Shown: positions 47,801 through 59,341 of the stretch, in pieces
Numbering within the stretch: position 1 is the stretch's first letter
Layout of the letters: the number at the start of each line of letters is the position of its first letter
NCBI GenBank assembly: GCA_029449245.1
Contig: JANATF010000003.1
Span: 496,001-560,000, forward strand
Length of the DNA stretch: 64,000 nt
Direction: 5' to 3'
Source of the DNA: Mortierella alpina
Lineage: Eukaryota > Mortierellomycota > Mortierellomycetes > Mortierellales > Mortierellaceae
Made by a program: the position numbers and the translations under genes
Notes under the pieces: model-generated
Seen by the model: only the letters and a program-made list of their open reading frames with translations
The model's database searches: none
What the model was told of the DNA's origin: nothing

Positions 47801-48293
47801 GCAAGGTCTTGCGGTCGCCTTGTAATAATGACTCCAATTGTCCGGGCTGTCCTGGCGTTTTTGTTGGCATAACCCAAAGTGCAGCTGTCCTTGAGTGCAC
47901 TCCCATGTCCGTGTGTCCAGCTTCCAGGCGCCCTATTGCATTCTAGTGTTTTACCTTGCCACGGTCAGTGTAAATCTCTGCGTGTCCACGGGAGACGACC
48001 TTGGACTTGAATGTGACTCTGTTGGGCAGAGCCTGTTTATCGGTAAAGCGCCCAATTTTCAGTACAAAGCCCTCGGGTACGTCCTTGTCGACCACATCAA
48101 AGTGCAGTGACCGCGGTGCGTCCATGTGCGGTACTATGCGGATATGAGGTACAGGCGGAGCATTGGAAGTCGCTGCTGAGGGACTACCCGGTGGTGGTGC
48201 ATGGGCCGATGATGGCCCTGGGGATGACGACGCGTGGCCATTGCTGTGGCTGTGATTACGAGGGCTGGCGGGGCTTTGCTGTTGCTGGCTCAT
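44822..48293 (-). CDS. Dma1/CHFR-like FHA-RING E3 ubiquitin ligase
   Basis: Exons 47955-48293, 47259-47403, 46702-46771, 46336-46598 and 44822-46089, all in phase, give 694 aa. An N-terminal Ser/Pro/His-rich tail (MSQQQQSPASPRNHSHSNG) precedes the FHA domain (FVLKIGRFTD, SKVVSRGHAEIY, DTKSSSGTFLNHARLSPPG, LKDGDVVQLGVDY). Then comes a bridge EIYRCVKMRLELNRSWQQQA and a RING-H2: DCCICLFR, APCSHVYHYKCIRPLL, FLCPLCRTFADLE. The order and linker match fungal Dma1/Dma2, which restrain septation and spindle exit. The ~420-residue C-terminal tail is unusual: Gln, Asn and His runs (positions 44860-45370) make it far longer than in yeasts. Confidence 0.93.
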
Positions 48294-49827
48294 GGTGGTG
48301 GTGGTGGGGTCGCTAAATAGGGTTTGTGGCGAAGAAAAGGTATATGTGGACACTAAGGATAAGGACACCCCGCAAAATAGAAGAGCCAGAAAGAACAAAG
48401 GACGGGGAGGATGGAAGGATGGAAGAATGGAAGGTGAAGAAAGAGAAAGAGGAGAAAAGTGTGTTTGTGTGAGAGAAAGAGAATGAGCGAGAGAGAGAGA
48501 GAGAGAGAAGGAACGAGAGCGAGGGGTTGGGTGATCCAGTCTAGTCAATGAAAACGACAGCGTGCAGACAAGAAGTCAGATGGGAAAATAAACAGCACGC
48601 AGTGTGCGACTGCGAGGACTAAAACCGACAGAGTGTAGCGTGCTTGGTGTTGTGGACCAGAAAGGGGTGTTGTATGCTGTATGCTGTATGCCGTGTGTTG
48701 AAGTTGTAGTTGTAGTTGTAGTTGTTGTTGTTGTTGTCGATATTGTAGGCTAGGTGCAGAGTGCAAGGGAGCACACTGGGGGAAACAGGTGCGTGAGTGG
48801 ACGAGAGAGAAAAAGAGAAAGAGAGCAAGAAGGGGAGGATGGAAAGAATGAAAAAGAGAGAGAGAGAAAGAGAGCAAGGAGGCAGGACACACAAATGAAT
48901 GGACCTGCGTGTGGAGCTGCGATCAAGATCGCAAGATGTGTTGCCCGGATGCAGCCAAAAGAAGGACAACAATCAAACGAAGAATGAGAAAAGGAGACAC
49001 AGCGAAGCGAGGGGATGACAGGGAGGAAAAGGAGGAATGTGGAGAGGATGAAGGAGTGCGATGCGGGCAAAGCTGCAAATGGGGCGCAAGCTGACGAAAC
49101 GATAAAAAACAAACAACACCTTGCGACTATGGCGCAGTGTCACAGCAACAACAGGCTGCAGGCAGCAGGCTACACACAGACGCGGAGAGGACATGTATGC
49201 GGATGAAAACATCGCTGTCCATGTGTATACAAGTACATGATAGCCACCACCACCACCACCACCACCAGGAAGGGCCCCAGCACACTGAGCCCTTGGGCGC
49301 AGGACACACGACACGGCTAGACCGCCCTCTCGGGCGAGTCGGGCCAATCAGGGCTGGATTCAGCACCGCATGGTCTCTCCCCTGGAGCCCCACTCCGCGC
49401 CTGCTCAGACACACGCATTTTGTCTCCCTCGTTCGGACGTTTTTTGTGTGTGTTGCAGTCTTGCAGATCGCAGCAACCACAGCATCGCAGCAGCAAGTCG
49501 ATGATGCAGGTTATGTTCCTTGTGGAACCAAACGAGCATTTACCTCCTTCCCGAAACGACCCAGCGCTCGACATATATCGTGTATCATGCATGTCTGGAT
49601 TCCCTATTTGTCTGTGTGGGGTCACTGCAAGTCATCTGCTCTCTCTCTCTCTCTTCCTTTCTCTCTTTCTCTCTTTCTCTCTTTCTCTCTTTCTCTCACA
49701 CACACACTTTCTCTTTAGCGGCCCATCAACCGTGGATGAGGCCTCGACTCTCACCGGGTGAACAACTGATATGCAGCGATTATGTTTTCCTTCATCGCTC
49801 TGATTTGATGCTAGTAAATGGGTGAGG
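48294..49827. other. Intergenic with many simple repeats
   Basis: Upstream of Dma1. Holds GA-rich tracts (48390-48520), (GTTGTA)n/(GTT)n near 48700-48735, GA-rich 48800-48880, (CAC)n at 49240-49267 and (CTTT CTCT)n at 49640-49700. ORFs here follow the repeats and have no recognisable domains. Confidence 0.6.
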
Positions 49828-51154
49828 CTACGCTACCGGATTGTTATCATCCTGAGACTGGCGACGCCTGGGTTCACTAAAGATCGCTCGGTGCACGTAC
49901 GGCCTGTCCTTGTCCTTGGTCTTGTCGCGGTTCACTACGTTCTTGAAAGCAATCATCACCTCTGTCGACGACTCTTTTGCCTGCTGCCCGCCGTCGCAGT
50001 GCATTTTGATCTCCACATCCACAAAAAGCGGATACTACAGTATTAGATCGCAAGAGCAAGCAACAAGGAGGGGAAGAGAAGTCAGCAAAAAAAGATGGCA
50101 CAAGCAAAGAGGATCAAGAAATAGGAAAAGAAGAAAAAGAATGGACACTTACATCTTGGTAAAACTCATCGGCGCCGAGATGGACGATTGTATTGTCATC
50201 GCAGCAAGTGTCGAGCATAAAGACATGTCCACATTGGATGTGAATGAAGCTCTTGGAGATACCCGACCAGACCTTGGGATCCTGTCGCAAATGTTGCTCA
50301 ATCGATTGCACAGAGCTTTGGATGTTGTCCTCCAGAACAGGGATCGAGTCCGAGATGGTTGGCTCTACTAACTTCTCTGTTAACCAAGCTTCCAGCAGCC
50401 TACAGATCACATTCGTCTTTGCATTACCATGCGACGCCAGATGTGGGATCTAAGAGAGTTGTCAAAACGTCATGAGCATGTTTTCCATTTGTAACAGACA
50501 TGAAAGGTCTTTAATAGACCAAGAAGAAGAAACGCAGATGCTTACCGCCAGGAACCCACCGCCGCGGCCAATACCGTCAAAGAAATACGTGGTACGGATG
50601 GTCGACACGCTCTTCCAATAGTCATCCTCCATCTTGTTCACAAAGCACTCGTAGCTGTGGTGATCTTCCTTATTGTTGTTGGCTTGGCTCGGTGTCAAAT
50701 TACTCGAGAACGTGAAGCCGGTCTTGACACCACTGGACAGGGCTCGCTTCTCAAGCGGTGACATCTCGGACGGCGCAGAGCTAGAGTGCCTTAGCAACGA
50801 CGACACTGTGTCCTCCTGCCTCCCTTCTACGTCCCGCTGCCACCGGAATCTCGAGGAAAAGATGTCGCCTTTATTGCCAGTCATCGCTCTTTCATCTTCG
50901 TCCTCATCTCCGTTCTTGCCGGGGCTATGCAGAACATGGGGTGTCAAGGGTGGCGAGGGGATGTTGATGGCAGGCGATGGAAGAGACGTTGGGCTGAACC
51001 GCGATGGTCCACCCATGGCCGCCAGCTGTGGTAGGGATGTAAGGGACGTGGATCGTGCGACGAGAGACGGCTGCGAGAGTCGTGAGGAAACAGGCTTCAC
51101 GGGCTGTTTGATCGATGGGACCTTGCACCCTAAAGGAAGTGCGGATGACAGCAT
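49828..51154 (-). CDS. Unrecognised 370-aa protein
   Basis: Exons 50546-51154, 50153-50449 and 49828-50034, all phase 0 with consensus GTAAG-type donors. The N-terminal ~150 residues are Ser/Pro-rich and probably disordered. The C-terminal ~220 residues look folded (YFFDGIGRGGGFLA, LLEAWLTEKLVEPTISD, IHIQCGHVFMLDTCC, VHLGADEFYQDYPLFVDVEI). It ends in a charged tail with RDKTKDKDR. No signal peptide or membrane segment. I cannot assign a family. (TTTGCC)n repeats precede the start. Confidence 0.75.
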
Positions 51155-51289
51155 GATTGAGAGAATATGGGGAGCAGTGGGATGCGAAAGAGAGTGTGAG
51201 TGTTCGTTATCAAGAAGAGATTTCCGAATGCGGTGTAGAGGTAATAGTGTAGTAGTAGTGGTAGCAATAGCAGCGGTAGTAGGGGTAGC

Positions 51290-51342
51290 AAGGGCAAGGC
51301 AAAGGCAAAGGCAAAGGCAAAGGCAAAGGCAAAGGCAAAGGC
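51290..51342. repeat. (GGCAAA)n hexanucleotide microsatellite
   Basis: About eight tandem GGCAAA units about 140 bp upstream of the minus-strand start at 51154, read as TTTGCC in that gene's leader. Antisense it forms an Ala/Phe-repeat pseudo-ORF. Confidence 0.85.
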
Positions 51343-53610
51343 GCGTAGAATAAGACTATGGTCGTAATGATAGAGAGATATGGGTGGAGCTGGAGAAGAG
51401 GTGGAAGCAGCTGTTTGGTTTGCTGCATGGCGTCGAACACATGTCATCTCATCTGTGCTGAGTGTTCCGACAGTCCTGTCCAACAGAAAGCCCGTTGTTG
51501 CGCGTGAGAATAAACCTTGGGGAAGGAAGGTTGTCAGAATGACCAAACGTCTTCAAAGTCAAGGGCGGTTACCAGCCAAAAGGGGCAGCCTTCCCCTCCA
51601 ACGGCCTGGTCACCAAAGCAACAAAGAGAATCAAAAGGACGAGCAGTAACTCTGAGTGTGGGATCGCCAGGTGATACGCTCGGCAATCATAGCGTTGTGC
51701 AGCTCTAGAGCGAGCTCACGGTCGTGGGGTGGTTTATGAGACTTCGTTCAGCACCGCCGTTGGAGGTGACATCATTCCCACTCGCCTTGCTCAAGCGACC
51801 TCCATGGAAGCACAGGCCTCACAAAGCGAGGCACGAGCCAATAGGATGTGCCAATCAGCGCAGAGGGACCCGGGCCAACAGCCTGAATTAAGTTGCGCCA
51901 CGAAATTCGAGAAGGACCCATTCATGAGGGAGTGACACCATTAAACAGGGGGGGGGAGAGGGGGGTCAAAAAAGCTGGCAACAACGGACGAGGGGAGTGA
52001 AGAGTGCAGGGTGAGAGTAGGTAGTCGTTGTTTGTTGCTTGGGACCGAGGCATGAATCATGCAGTGCCAAAGGGCTTGGAGGATATCGTATGAGGTTGTG
52101 CTGCTCGTGCATGGGCGAAATGCAAACACCTGCTGGTGTGGTTCTCTCGTGGCACCTTCTCATACTCTCACTGCTGTAAGGGTCTAAAAACACCCACAGC
52201 CCCGGGACACAGCGACCATCTCGTATAAGGGTGTGAGACTACAACGCAATATTTACCTGGAAGAGAGAGCGGAAGGTTGCTAGTGGAGATGGGCGAATGC
52301 AGCATGCTAAACTGTGTGGAGAGGGTAAGACCTGTTCTTGGTAAGTCGTGGGCTGTTTGGAATAGGCAAGTGGAAGAGTGTAGTGCGGAAAGTGCAGAAG
52401 TGCAGGGAGCAGAGGTGTGTGTCGAAGCGATATGGGCGCAGAGAGGTTAGAACGAAGAGTGAAGGTGTGAGGAAAGGAGGAGTGGAGTGAGGATAACAGC
52501 GAGATTTCCAAATCACTGATCAGGCACGGCTGCAGCCAACAAAGTAGAAGCGAGAAAGGGAGCCATAAACAGAGAGGCCTCTGTGAGGTGAGTGTGAGAT
52601 ACGGGGAGGGGGGGTCTATCCTTTGATTATCCTCAGAATCCTCTCGCATCCTCTTATCCTTCCTCTTCATTTCCAGGTCGAATTTGTTGGGTCGCCATCC
52701 ACGCTAAAGGTTTGCCAACTCGCCATCAGAGTAGCGCACCGGCCGTTTCTTGATGTCCTTTTCTCGTCATGAGTAATATGTAGTAGCTCGCTGTACAACA
52801 TCACCACGTACGGGAGTCATGCACACGCCCAGCTGAAAACCATCCTCCATGACTCCATGATGCACGCTAAAATGAACTGGTTGATGCAAGAGGCATACAG
52901 TGGCACGTAAAGCACGCTAGCATGCTATGCGCCAGGTATACTTTGACACGCTACACAAAGCTCAAAAGCCCATCTTAGAAAATAAATGAAATGTTCGCAA
53001 GTTCGGGGCGAGAGACAATCTCAAAAGGCATTCTTGAAAAGAGGTACTCAATGATGGGCCTTCAAGAGAGCATGATCGAGCTGTACTCTTTGACAGATAG
53101 ATTCATGCCGTGCTTGCACTACTACAACAACATGCAGGGAGAGATGCACACCCACTACTTGATTTTTTGGTTGGCAGTCTAAAGGGGTCTAAGAACCGAA
53201 GGCATGGACTAATCCTCGGCGTTACCAAGCAGCAGACAGCGAGAGATACGAGATAAGGGAGGGAGAGTGAATGGGAAGATGGAGCAAAGGCACATTCGAC
53301 TCGCGGCAGTCCACTGGGTAAAGTTCAAAGGCAACAAACCACGGACCATGATCTCTGCTTCTCTCTCAGCTCAGTTGGGACCCAGACGGTGGATCGCTCT
53401 TTCCGGCATCATAGGCGCAGGGAGACGGAGGGCTTTAGTATTTCCAAGCTCCAAAGCTTGAAAAAGTGTTAGTGCCGCTACCCCTATCTATGACGTTCAC
53501 CTTGGAAAGAGTCCTTGGACTCTAGCCTAAAACCGAGGGGGGGTCTAGGTCTTACAAGCACGCAATTAGAATGGTCGATGCGCTTTATTTCTTTGAAACT
53601 ACACCAAGGC
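51343..53610. other. Intergenic, no supported gene
   Basis: About 2.3 kb with a G-run near 51947-51966 and scattered ORFs (51380-51649 +, 52239-52670 -, 52991-53182 +). The longest minus-strand ORF is Leu/Pro/Ser-rich low complexity. No splice-consistent gene, tRNA or mobile-element coding signal was seen. Confidence 0.55.
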
Positions 53611-56600
53611 TCATCCGTGCCCTGGCCGCAGCTGGACCTCATCCTCATCCTGGTCGTCGCCTTCAGGCTCGTCATCCAGGTAACCGCCATGGTCAAACAC
53701 TAGTTCGTGTCCATGTTGCCTCTGCTGCCGCTGTTGCTGCTCCGTGAGCTCGATCCGATCTCTAAAGGATGCTATAGAGCTCGCCATCGTCATTCCTCCA
53801 ATACTGGGACTTCTGCCGGGTCTTGAAATCGTTGTTCCCTTGGGTGTATGCAAGCCAGAACTCTTGTTGAATGATGACGATGGGACTGATGGCGATGATC
53901 CTGCCGATCCACGGCGATACGCAATACCGTTCGATAATCCATTTCCATCCGCATGGCTATATCCATTTCCTTGACTGCCTCTGAGTCCTGCAGACGACCA
54001 CCACCGGCGCGAGGAGGATGGGTCAGAGTCGTGAAATTCTTGGCTCCTGCGTCGCTGTCCTTGGCCAAAGGGGCCACTGACAAGGGCCTCTTCCTCGTCC
54101 TCTTCTTCGTCGAGGGCCTCAGTCCTCGAGATATACTTTAGCAGATCCTTGATGGTGATCAAACCCACAAGTTTCCCTTGGTGCTCAATCAGAATCACTC
54201 GGGGTCCCATCTTCTTGAAAATCTCCATCACAGTCTCGAGCGGCAGCTTCGGATGAACTGCGATCGGGGTCTGGTCGATGAAGGGTCCAAAATCCACATA
54301 ATTGGTCTCGCTTTCACTTCGACCTTGGCTTCCTCCGCTGGCTGATGGCGACAGGCCTGGAGCTCCAGAATCTTCCATGCCAGCACCACGGGGAGAATCG
54401 TGCCGCATGGGCGGCATACCTCCATGATCCAGTCCTCCTATAGCACTCGCTGTTGACTGGTCCATGTGCTGTCTCGATTCCACATTGCCTGGTCGGAAAA
54501 AGCAGTGCGCCATTGGGGACACGTTCCGAGCTCTCTTGGCCTTGTCAATCACATACCGCAACTCGTTCCGTCCAATATACCCTATCAAGGTCCTTGAGGT
54601 CGAATCTTCCACAACTGGAAATCCTTGGTAATTGGTGTCTGCCAACAGACGCTCCACACGATCCAAACGGGTGCCCGAGGCCGGAAGAACCGTGACGTCC
54701 TTCTGCATTACTTGTGACACCGCAATCCCGAACGAATGTTCCTCCTTGTCCAAAAACGGGTAGCCATTCAAACGAATATACCGGTCTGCAATTCCTCCGC
54801 GTCCAAAGTAGTCACCGACCGTCTTTGTGACCATGAGTGTGATCATTGTCGGTAAAATATAGTTCAGCGCTCCTGTCAGCTCAAACATGATGACGACCAC
54901 ACACACCGTCAGCCGCATGACTCCGCCCAATGCAGCCGCCGCCCCTAGGAATGCATACGTGCCTGGAGTGATGCAGGGTACGTCTGGTCTGCAGCTCGAG
55001 AAAAGAACAAATCCTGGATATGCCACTTGTGTCGCCCGGACAATCAACCCAAGCATACGACCAAATAGTGCCCCTATCGCCATTGACGGCACAAAGATTC
55101 CTGCAGGTACCTTGGCTCCATAAGAGATGGTGCATGTTACAAAGCGCATCACAAGTGCAAGAAGCAGGAGAGCGACCATCTTCCATGTGTTCTCTGGCTT
55201 GCAAAGTCCCATATAGTCCTCAGAGCCTTCACACTCTCGAAAGAGGATGCTCATGGACTCTGCCATGTCGATCTTCATAAAGATGTTCCAGTAAGCAAAC
55301 GTACAGGTGACAAAAGCCAATGTCGCAGCCTCAATCACGCCGTGCTCAGCCAGATATCGTTTCCGGAACTGCTGAACCTTGAGGTTATACTTGATGATGA
55401 GTGCTCCATAAAGTCCCTGTTTTCCAGAGATAAGCCAAATGTTAACCATTGCGGCAGCTTTGTATAGTCCCTTAATATACCTACTTATAATCGAATGCCA
55501 CATACCCCAAAGATGCCGAGGAAAACAAAAAAGATCATCTCGAAAAAGTGCCAGTCTCGGTCATACGAGACCTGGAACATGACCAACTTTCCTGTGCGAT
55601 AAGGATTTGCGGTTTGCAGTGTTACAGTAGCCACCAAAGCGCAGAAGAAACTCCTCCACATCGTTTTTGCGGGAAAGTGATTGCTCATTTCCTAATGTAC
55701 GGCGGAAAACAAATGAAGAAACGTTGTTCAGATATCTTTGGTCCACATGGCGAGATAGTGATCACCAACGAGAAATTAGCACCGTACCTCAAATGAAAAG
55801 AGAACGCCACCGATAGGTGCCCCGAACGCAACTGCGACTCCTGCTGCCGCCGAGGCAGATATGATCTCTCGGGACTTTGCGCGACTCCTTTGATATTTTG
55901 GAAAAAGCCTCGAGACCACATGTCCCGCACAGCAGGCAATGTGAATAGACGGGCCTTCCTTGCCCACACTGAGATTAGCAGCGACAGACATGGCGAGTCC
56001 TAAGCTCTTAATGATCAGTGTCCATCCACCCAGATATCCCTTCATGACGAATCCAGCTATAATTGGGCAAACAAGCAGCGTCAGTAACATGACCGAGTCG
56101 CAGCTGAGAGGCGAAGCAGTTCATATTTGCATCACAAAATGGCGCCTCGTCCTCACCCAAGATACACTTGATTTCCGATATTCCTGATCCTGCAGCATAC
56201 CGAGCATAGCGTTTAACTAGGAAAGCAGCAGAGGCTGCAAAAGAGGTCTGAAAGGGTTTAGCCCGATTAGATCCAGATTCGTGCAAAGTGTTCCAGAATA
56301 GGTGATAGGGAAGGATTCAAGCTCGACACTTACAGCAAAGACCAAGTAAAAGATGTAGTCGATAATCCCAAATCCACTCCATTCGCTCCAGTTTTCGCAG
56401 TATCCATCTGTTTTTGGACCAAAGAGTATTGGGCGTTAATCAATGTGCACCACACAGACGCCCATGAGGGGAGAGGTCGTTCCATGACAGAGTTATAGAC
56501 TTTACCTTCTGATTCTATGCCCCAGCAGCAAAACTTTTGATTCAACCACCATGCATAAGAGCAATGGCCGAGTTTGATATCCGAGAGCCACTCCGTGCAG

Positions 56601-57308
56601 ATGGCAATAAACGCCGCGTTGATTCCAATGACGACTCCTACGATGGGAGCATATCTCCAGGTGAGTGATCCGGTTCTTCGAGCATCAGCTCGACGTTTTC
56701 AGCATCGCTGTTAGATATTAGAGTCAAGGAGGAGGTCGTACCAACAAGCGAAACAACCACCCATGCCTGTCCAGCTTCGTAAGACTCCCACAAGTATGAG
56801 GACCAAGAGTGGCTAGCCTCTGTGATCCTAGTTGTTTGACGGTAGCGTTCCCGAACTGCATCCTGCACCCAGTCTATCGACCACAGAGAGTATATTAATA
56901 GCAGATCAAGGTTGTGCACGGCATTTAGGAGGACGCATAAAGACATCGAACGTTGGGCGTTGTTGGTTCTCCTAGTTCGGTGAATCGTTGATCCTTTTAT
57001 CTCCTGCTACGCCAGCGTGGTTTACCTATTGTCGTGAAATCCTCGTATTGCTTGACTTCCTGAAGCGCCCTTTCGTATCCTGTCGGCTCATTAAACAAGT
57101 CTGGATGTAGAGGTGCTGGGAATCTGTCGAGGAAGCTCTGAAAACTACCCACGAAATGAGTTTTGCCAAGACACGGGAATGCAAAACATGTCAGGCAGTG
57201 TTATGTCAAGAATGGTTGCAAGAGAATAAGCAGGCAACTGTCTGTCGTCAGGATGTACCTGTTAAGACCAAGAAGACCGTCCTGCGAGCTTTGGTGCGGC
57301 TGCTGCAT
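53611..57308 (-). CDS. CLC-family Cl-/H+ exchanger with CBS domains (Gef1/ClC-3-5 type)
   Basis: Nine exons: 57259-57308, 57026-57135, 56742-56873, 56506-56637, 56334-56407, 56157-56247, 55788-56056, 55506-55691 and 53611-55416, in phase throughout, 949 aa. The start [14 protein letters not shown] is followed by the membrane core: [11 protein letters not shown] (anion site), [10 protein letters not shown] with the gating glutamate, and FSFEEMSNHFP with the inner proton glutamate. [20 protein letters not shown] and [12 protein letters not shown] follow. Having both glutamates marks an exchanger rather than a channel. Two CBS domains follow ([35 protein letters not shown]), separated by a long Ser/Gly-rich insert, plus a disordered tail. 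The likely site is Golgi, endosome or vacuole. Confidence 0.95.
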
Positions 57309-57564
57309 CGTTCAGTTGAAACTGCACGTCCAGCCGGGATAAAGAAAAACTGTGCAGTGTTAAAAGTGTGCAGAGGCGGTCTGTGTGTGTATTTCAAAGT
57401 ATATACAAGAGGAAGTTGGCACAGTGGACAAGTCTAGACTGGAGAATGGAGGGAATGCAGTGCGTGCGCCGTGGAATACGAACGAGCCCAGCGGGGATTA
57501 CGGATGTCTGAAGAACGTGCAATGGACGCGCATCCTGGCGTGTTGGTTGCACTTGAAGTGACAC

Positions 57565-59078
57565 TTAAGGGTCTTGGGGGATCATGGACGCACTCTCGGG
57601 CTGTGGATGGTCACCGAGGAGACCTAGTTCTAAGCGGATACGCACCAACCTAAGGGCATCCTCTGCTCCACTCTTCTCTGGCCACAGTACCAGCTGCGTC
57701 GCTCGCTTGTCCCCCGACAGATTACCTATAGCTCCTCTCACTGAAAAATCACCCTACAAGATCGAAAAACGGCAATGCCGATCAGGTTGTGCTCTTTGCA
57801 AGCCAAGCCTTGCACAATAAGTCCTAACGAGTGTCAACTATACCTGGAATGCTTTCATGATAAAGCCCATGCCAATGTGAATCCCTTCTGTTGCTGGAAC
57901 TCTGAGAACTTGGCGGACCTGAGTCGTCATCATATTGACAGTCCAGCCCGACTGTATGCCCTCAATGCTGACTGCATCAGGGAGCCAATCGATAGAGCAC
58001 TATATGATCCGCTTGTTCAGAATTAGAATCGCTGGGCTTTTTCAAATGCCTAGTTCTCCTACGAGGCTTTGCAAAGTCGTACCTGGTCTAGAAGATAAAT
58101 GCAGCATTCGTGTCGCTTGAACAACTTTTTGCCCGTCATACCGAGGAAGTTGGCCTCCAGTTTGATGATCCACTCGTCCATGCGCTCAAGGTTTAGCTGG
58201 AAGGTCTCGATACGAATAGATCCTGGCAGAAGAACGTCGCCCAGTGATGGTTGATCCTGCGCGTTGGCTCCTGGTATTGATGGCGTTGTTTGCTGGTAGA
58301 TCGAATGCTCTAACTCCGACTGTGCTTTGCTTCCACTAATTACATATAGAGTGATGAATGTTGAGCAAGAGGGCCATAAACTATAGAAGCCTGCAATCTG
58401 CGCCAGGAGGATAACGTACTCCTTTGTTACGACAACGCTGCTCGAGAGAAGAGTTGCATTGGACGCCGTGGATCGGTTAAATTTCCGTTCCGGATTGTCG
58501 TCGCTACCGATCCTTAACACTCCTGCTATGCCCGGGATGGGGAGTTTGCCCGTGTTTTCTGTTGTGAGAATGAGTACTGGCTTTTGCGTCTCCCCATCTC
58601 TTTCGATCCTTGAACCTAGGCAAGTTTGTAAACAAAAAGGCATATGAGCAACCCCCCAGAGTAATAGCTGAACTTTACAGCGACACTCGCAGTAGAGGAG
58701 ATTCCTTACAAATGACTAGACTGTTGGCAAGAAGAAGATCCGACATATCACTCATCGCCTGTGACATTTCCATGCTTTGCTTGAGTTGGTTCGCCATAGA
58801 CTATCCGAAAGAATTCCAAAGTTGAGCAAGTAGAGGCCAGGCATGTCTATCTGTCAAAAAAGCTTCCTCCCGATAATACATGAGTGCCTCGTTACCTGGT
58901 ATGCATTTCCCATTGATCCTTGCATTCCCTGAACACTTTTGGCGAGAAGGGACACCATGGACATCCTTTTCGCGTACAAAGAGTATGAAGCAGTAGTTGC
59001 ATGGAGGGGCGTGTCAGCGACATGAAGTCTTGCTCGAGTTGCATTGCTGCGAGGTGTAGTAGCAATCAAATGGAACAT
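57565..59078 (-). CDS. Unrecognised 355-aa protein, six exons
   Basis: Exons 58896-59078, 58710-58800, 58420-58615, 58083-58335, 57844-57999 and 57565-57753, all splices in phase. It starts MFHLIATTPRSNATRARLHV. A Met/Gln-rich helical stretch (SMANQLKQSMEMSQAMSDMS) is followed by beta-rich text (KPVLILTTENTGKLPIPGIA), then LLPGSIRIETFQLNLERMDE, LGMTGKKLFKRHECCIYLLD and DWLPDAVSIEGIQSGWTVNM. Frame conservation through five introns makes it a real gene. No signal peptide or membrane helix is visible. I do not recognise the family. It diverges from TAF6 across 263 bp. Confidence 0.75.
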
Positions 59079-59341
59079 TTCGCTGATGACAATTACAGTT
59101 CTGTAGGCGCGCCTTGCGTGTTTTCAGCATCGGATGTCTCCTGTGCAGGCGTAGCCGTCTGATTGTGCTCCATAGTCGAGTCCATCTTGAGGGTGGCTGT
59201 AGAAAAGAGCGCGTGCTGGCAGTGGTACAGCATTAAAACATAGCGGAAACAGTCACTAGGAAGGACGAGCAGAGGAAACACAATATTTCCCATTCAGCAA
59301 CTCATTATCTCACTCACTCTCACCCACGCACACGCAGGACC

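Noticed and set aside
51290-51342. GGCAAA repeat considered as a CRISPR-like or telomeric array
   Set aside because: Hexamer units without spacers, and not a fungal telomere motif; an ordinary microsatellite.
52239-52670. 143-codon minus-strand ORF
   Set aside because: Leu/Pro/Ser low complexity in a pyrimidine-rich stretch, no motif, no splice partner.
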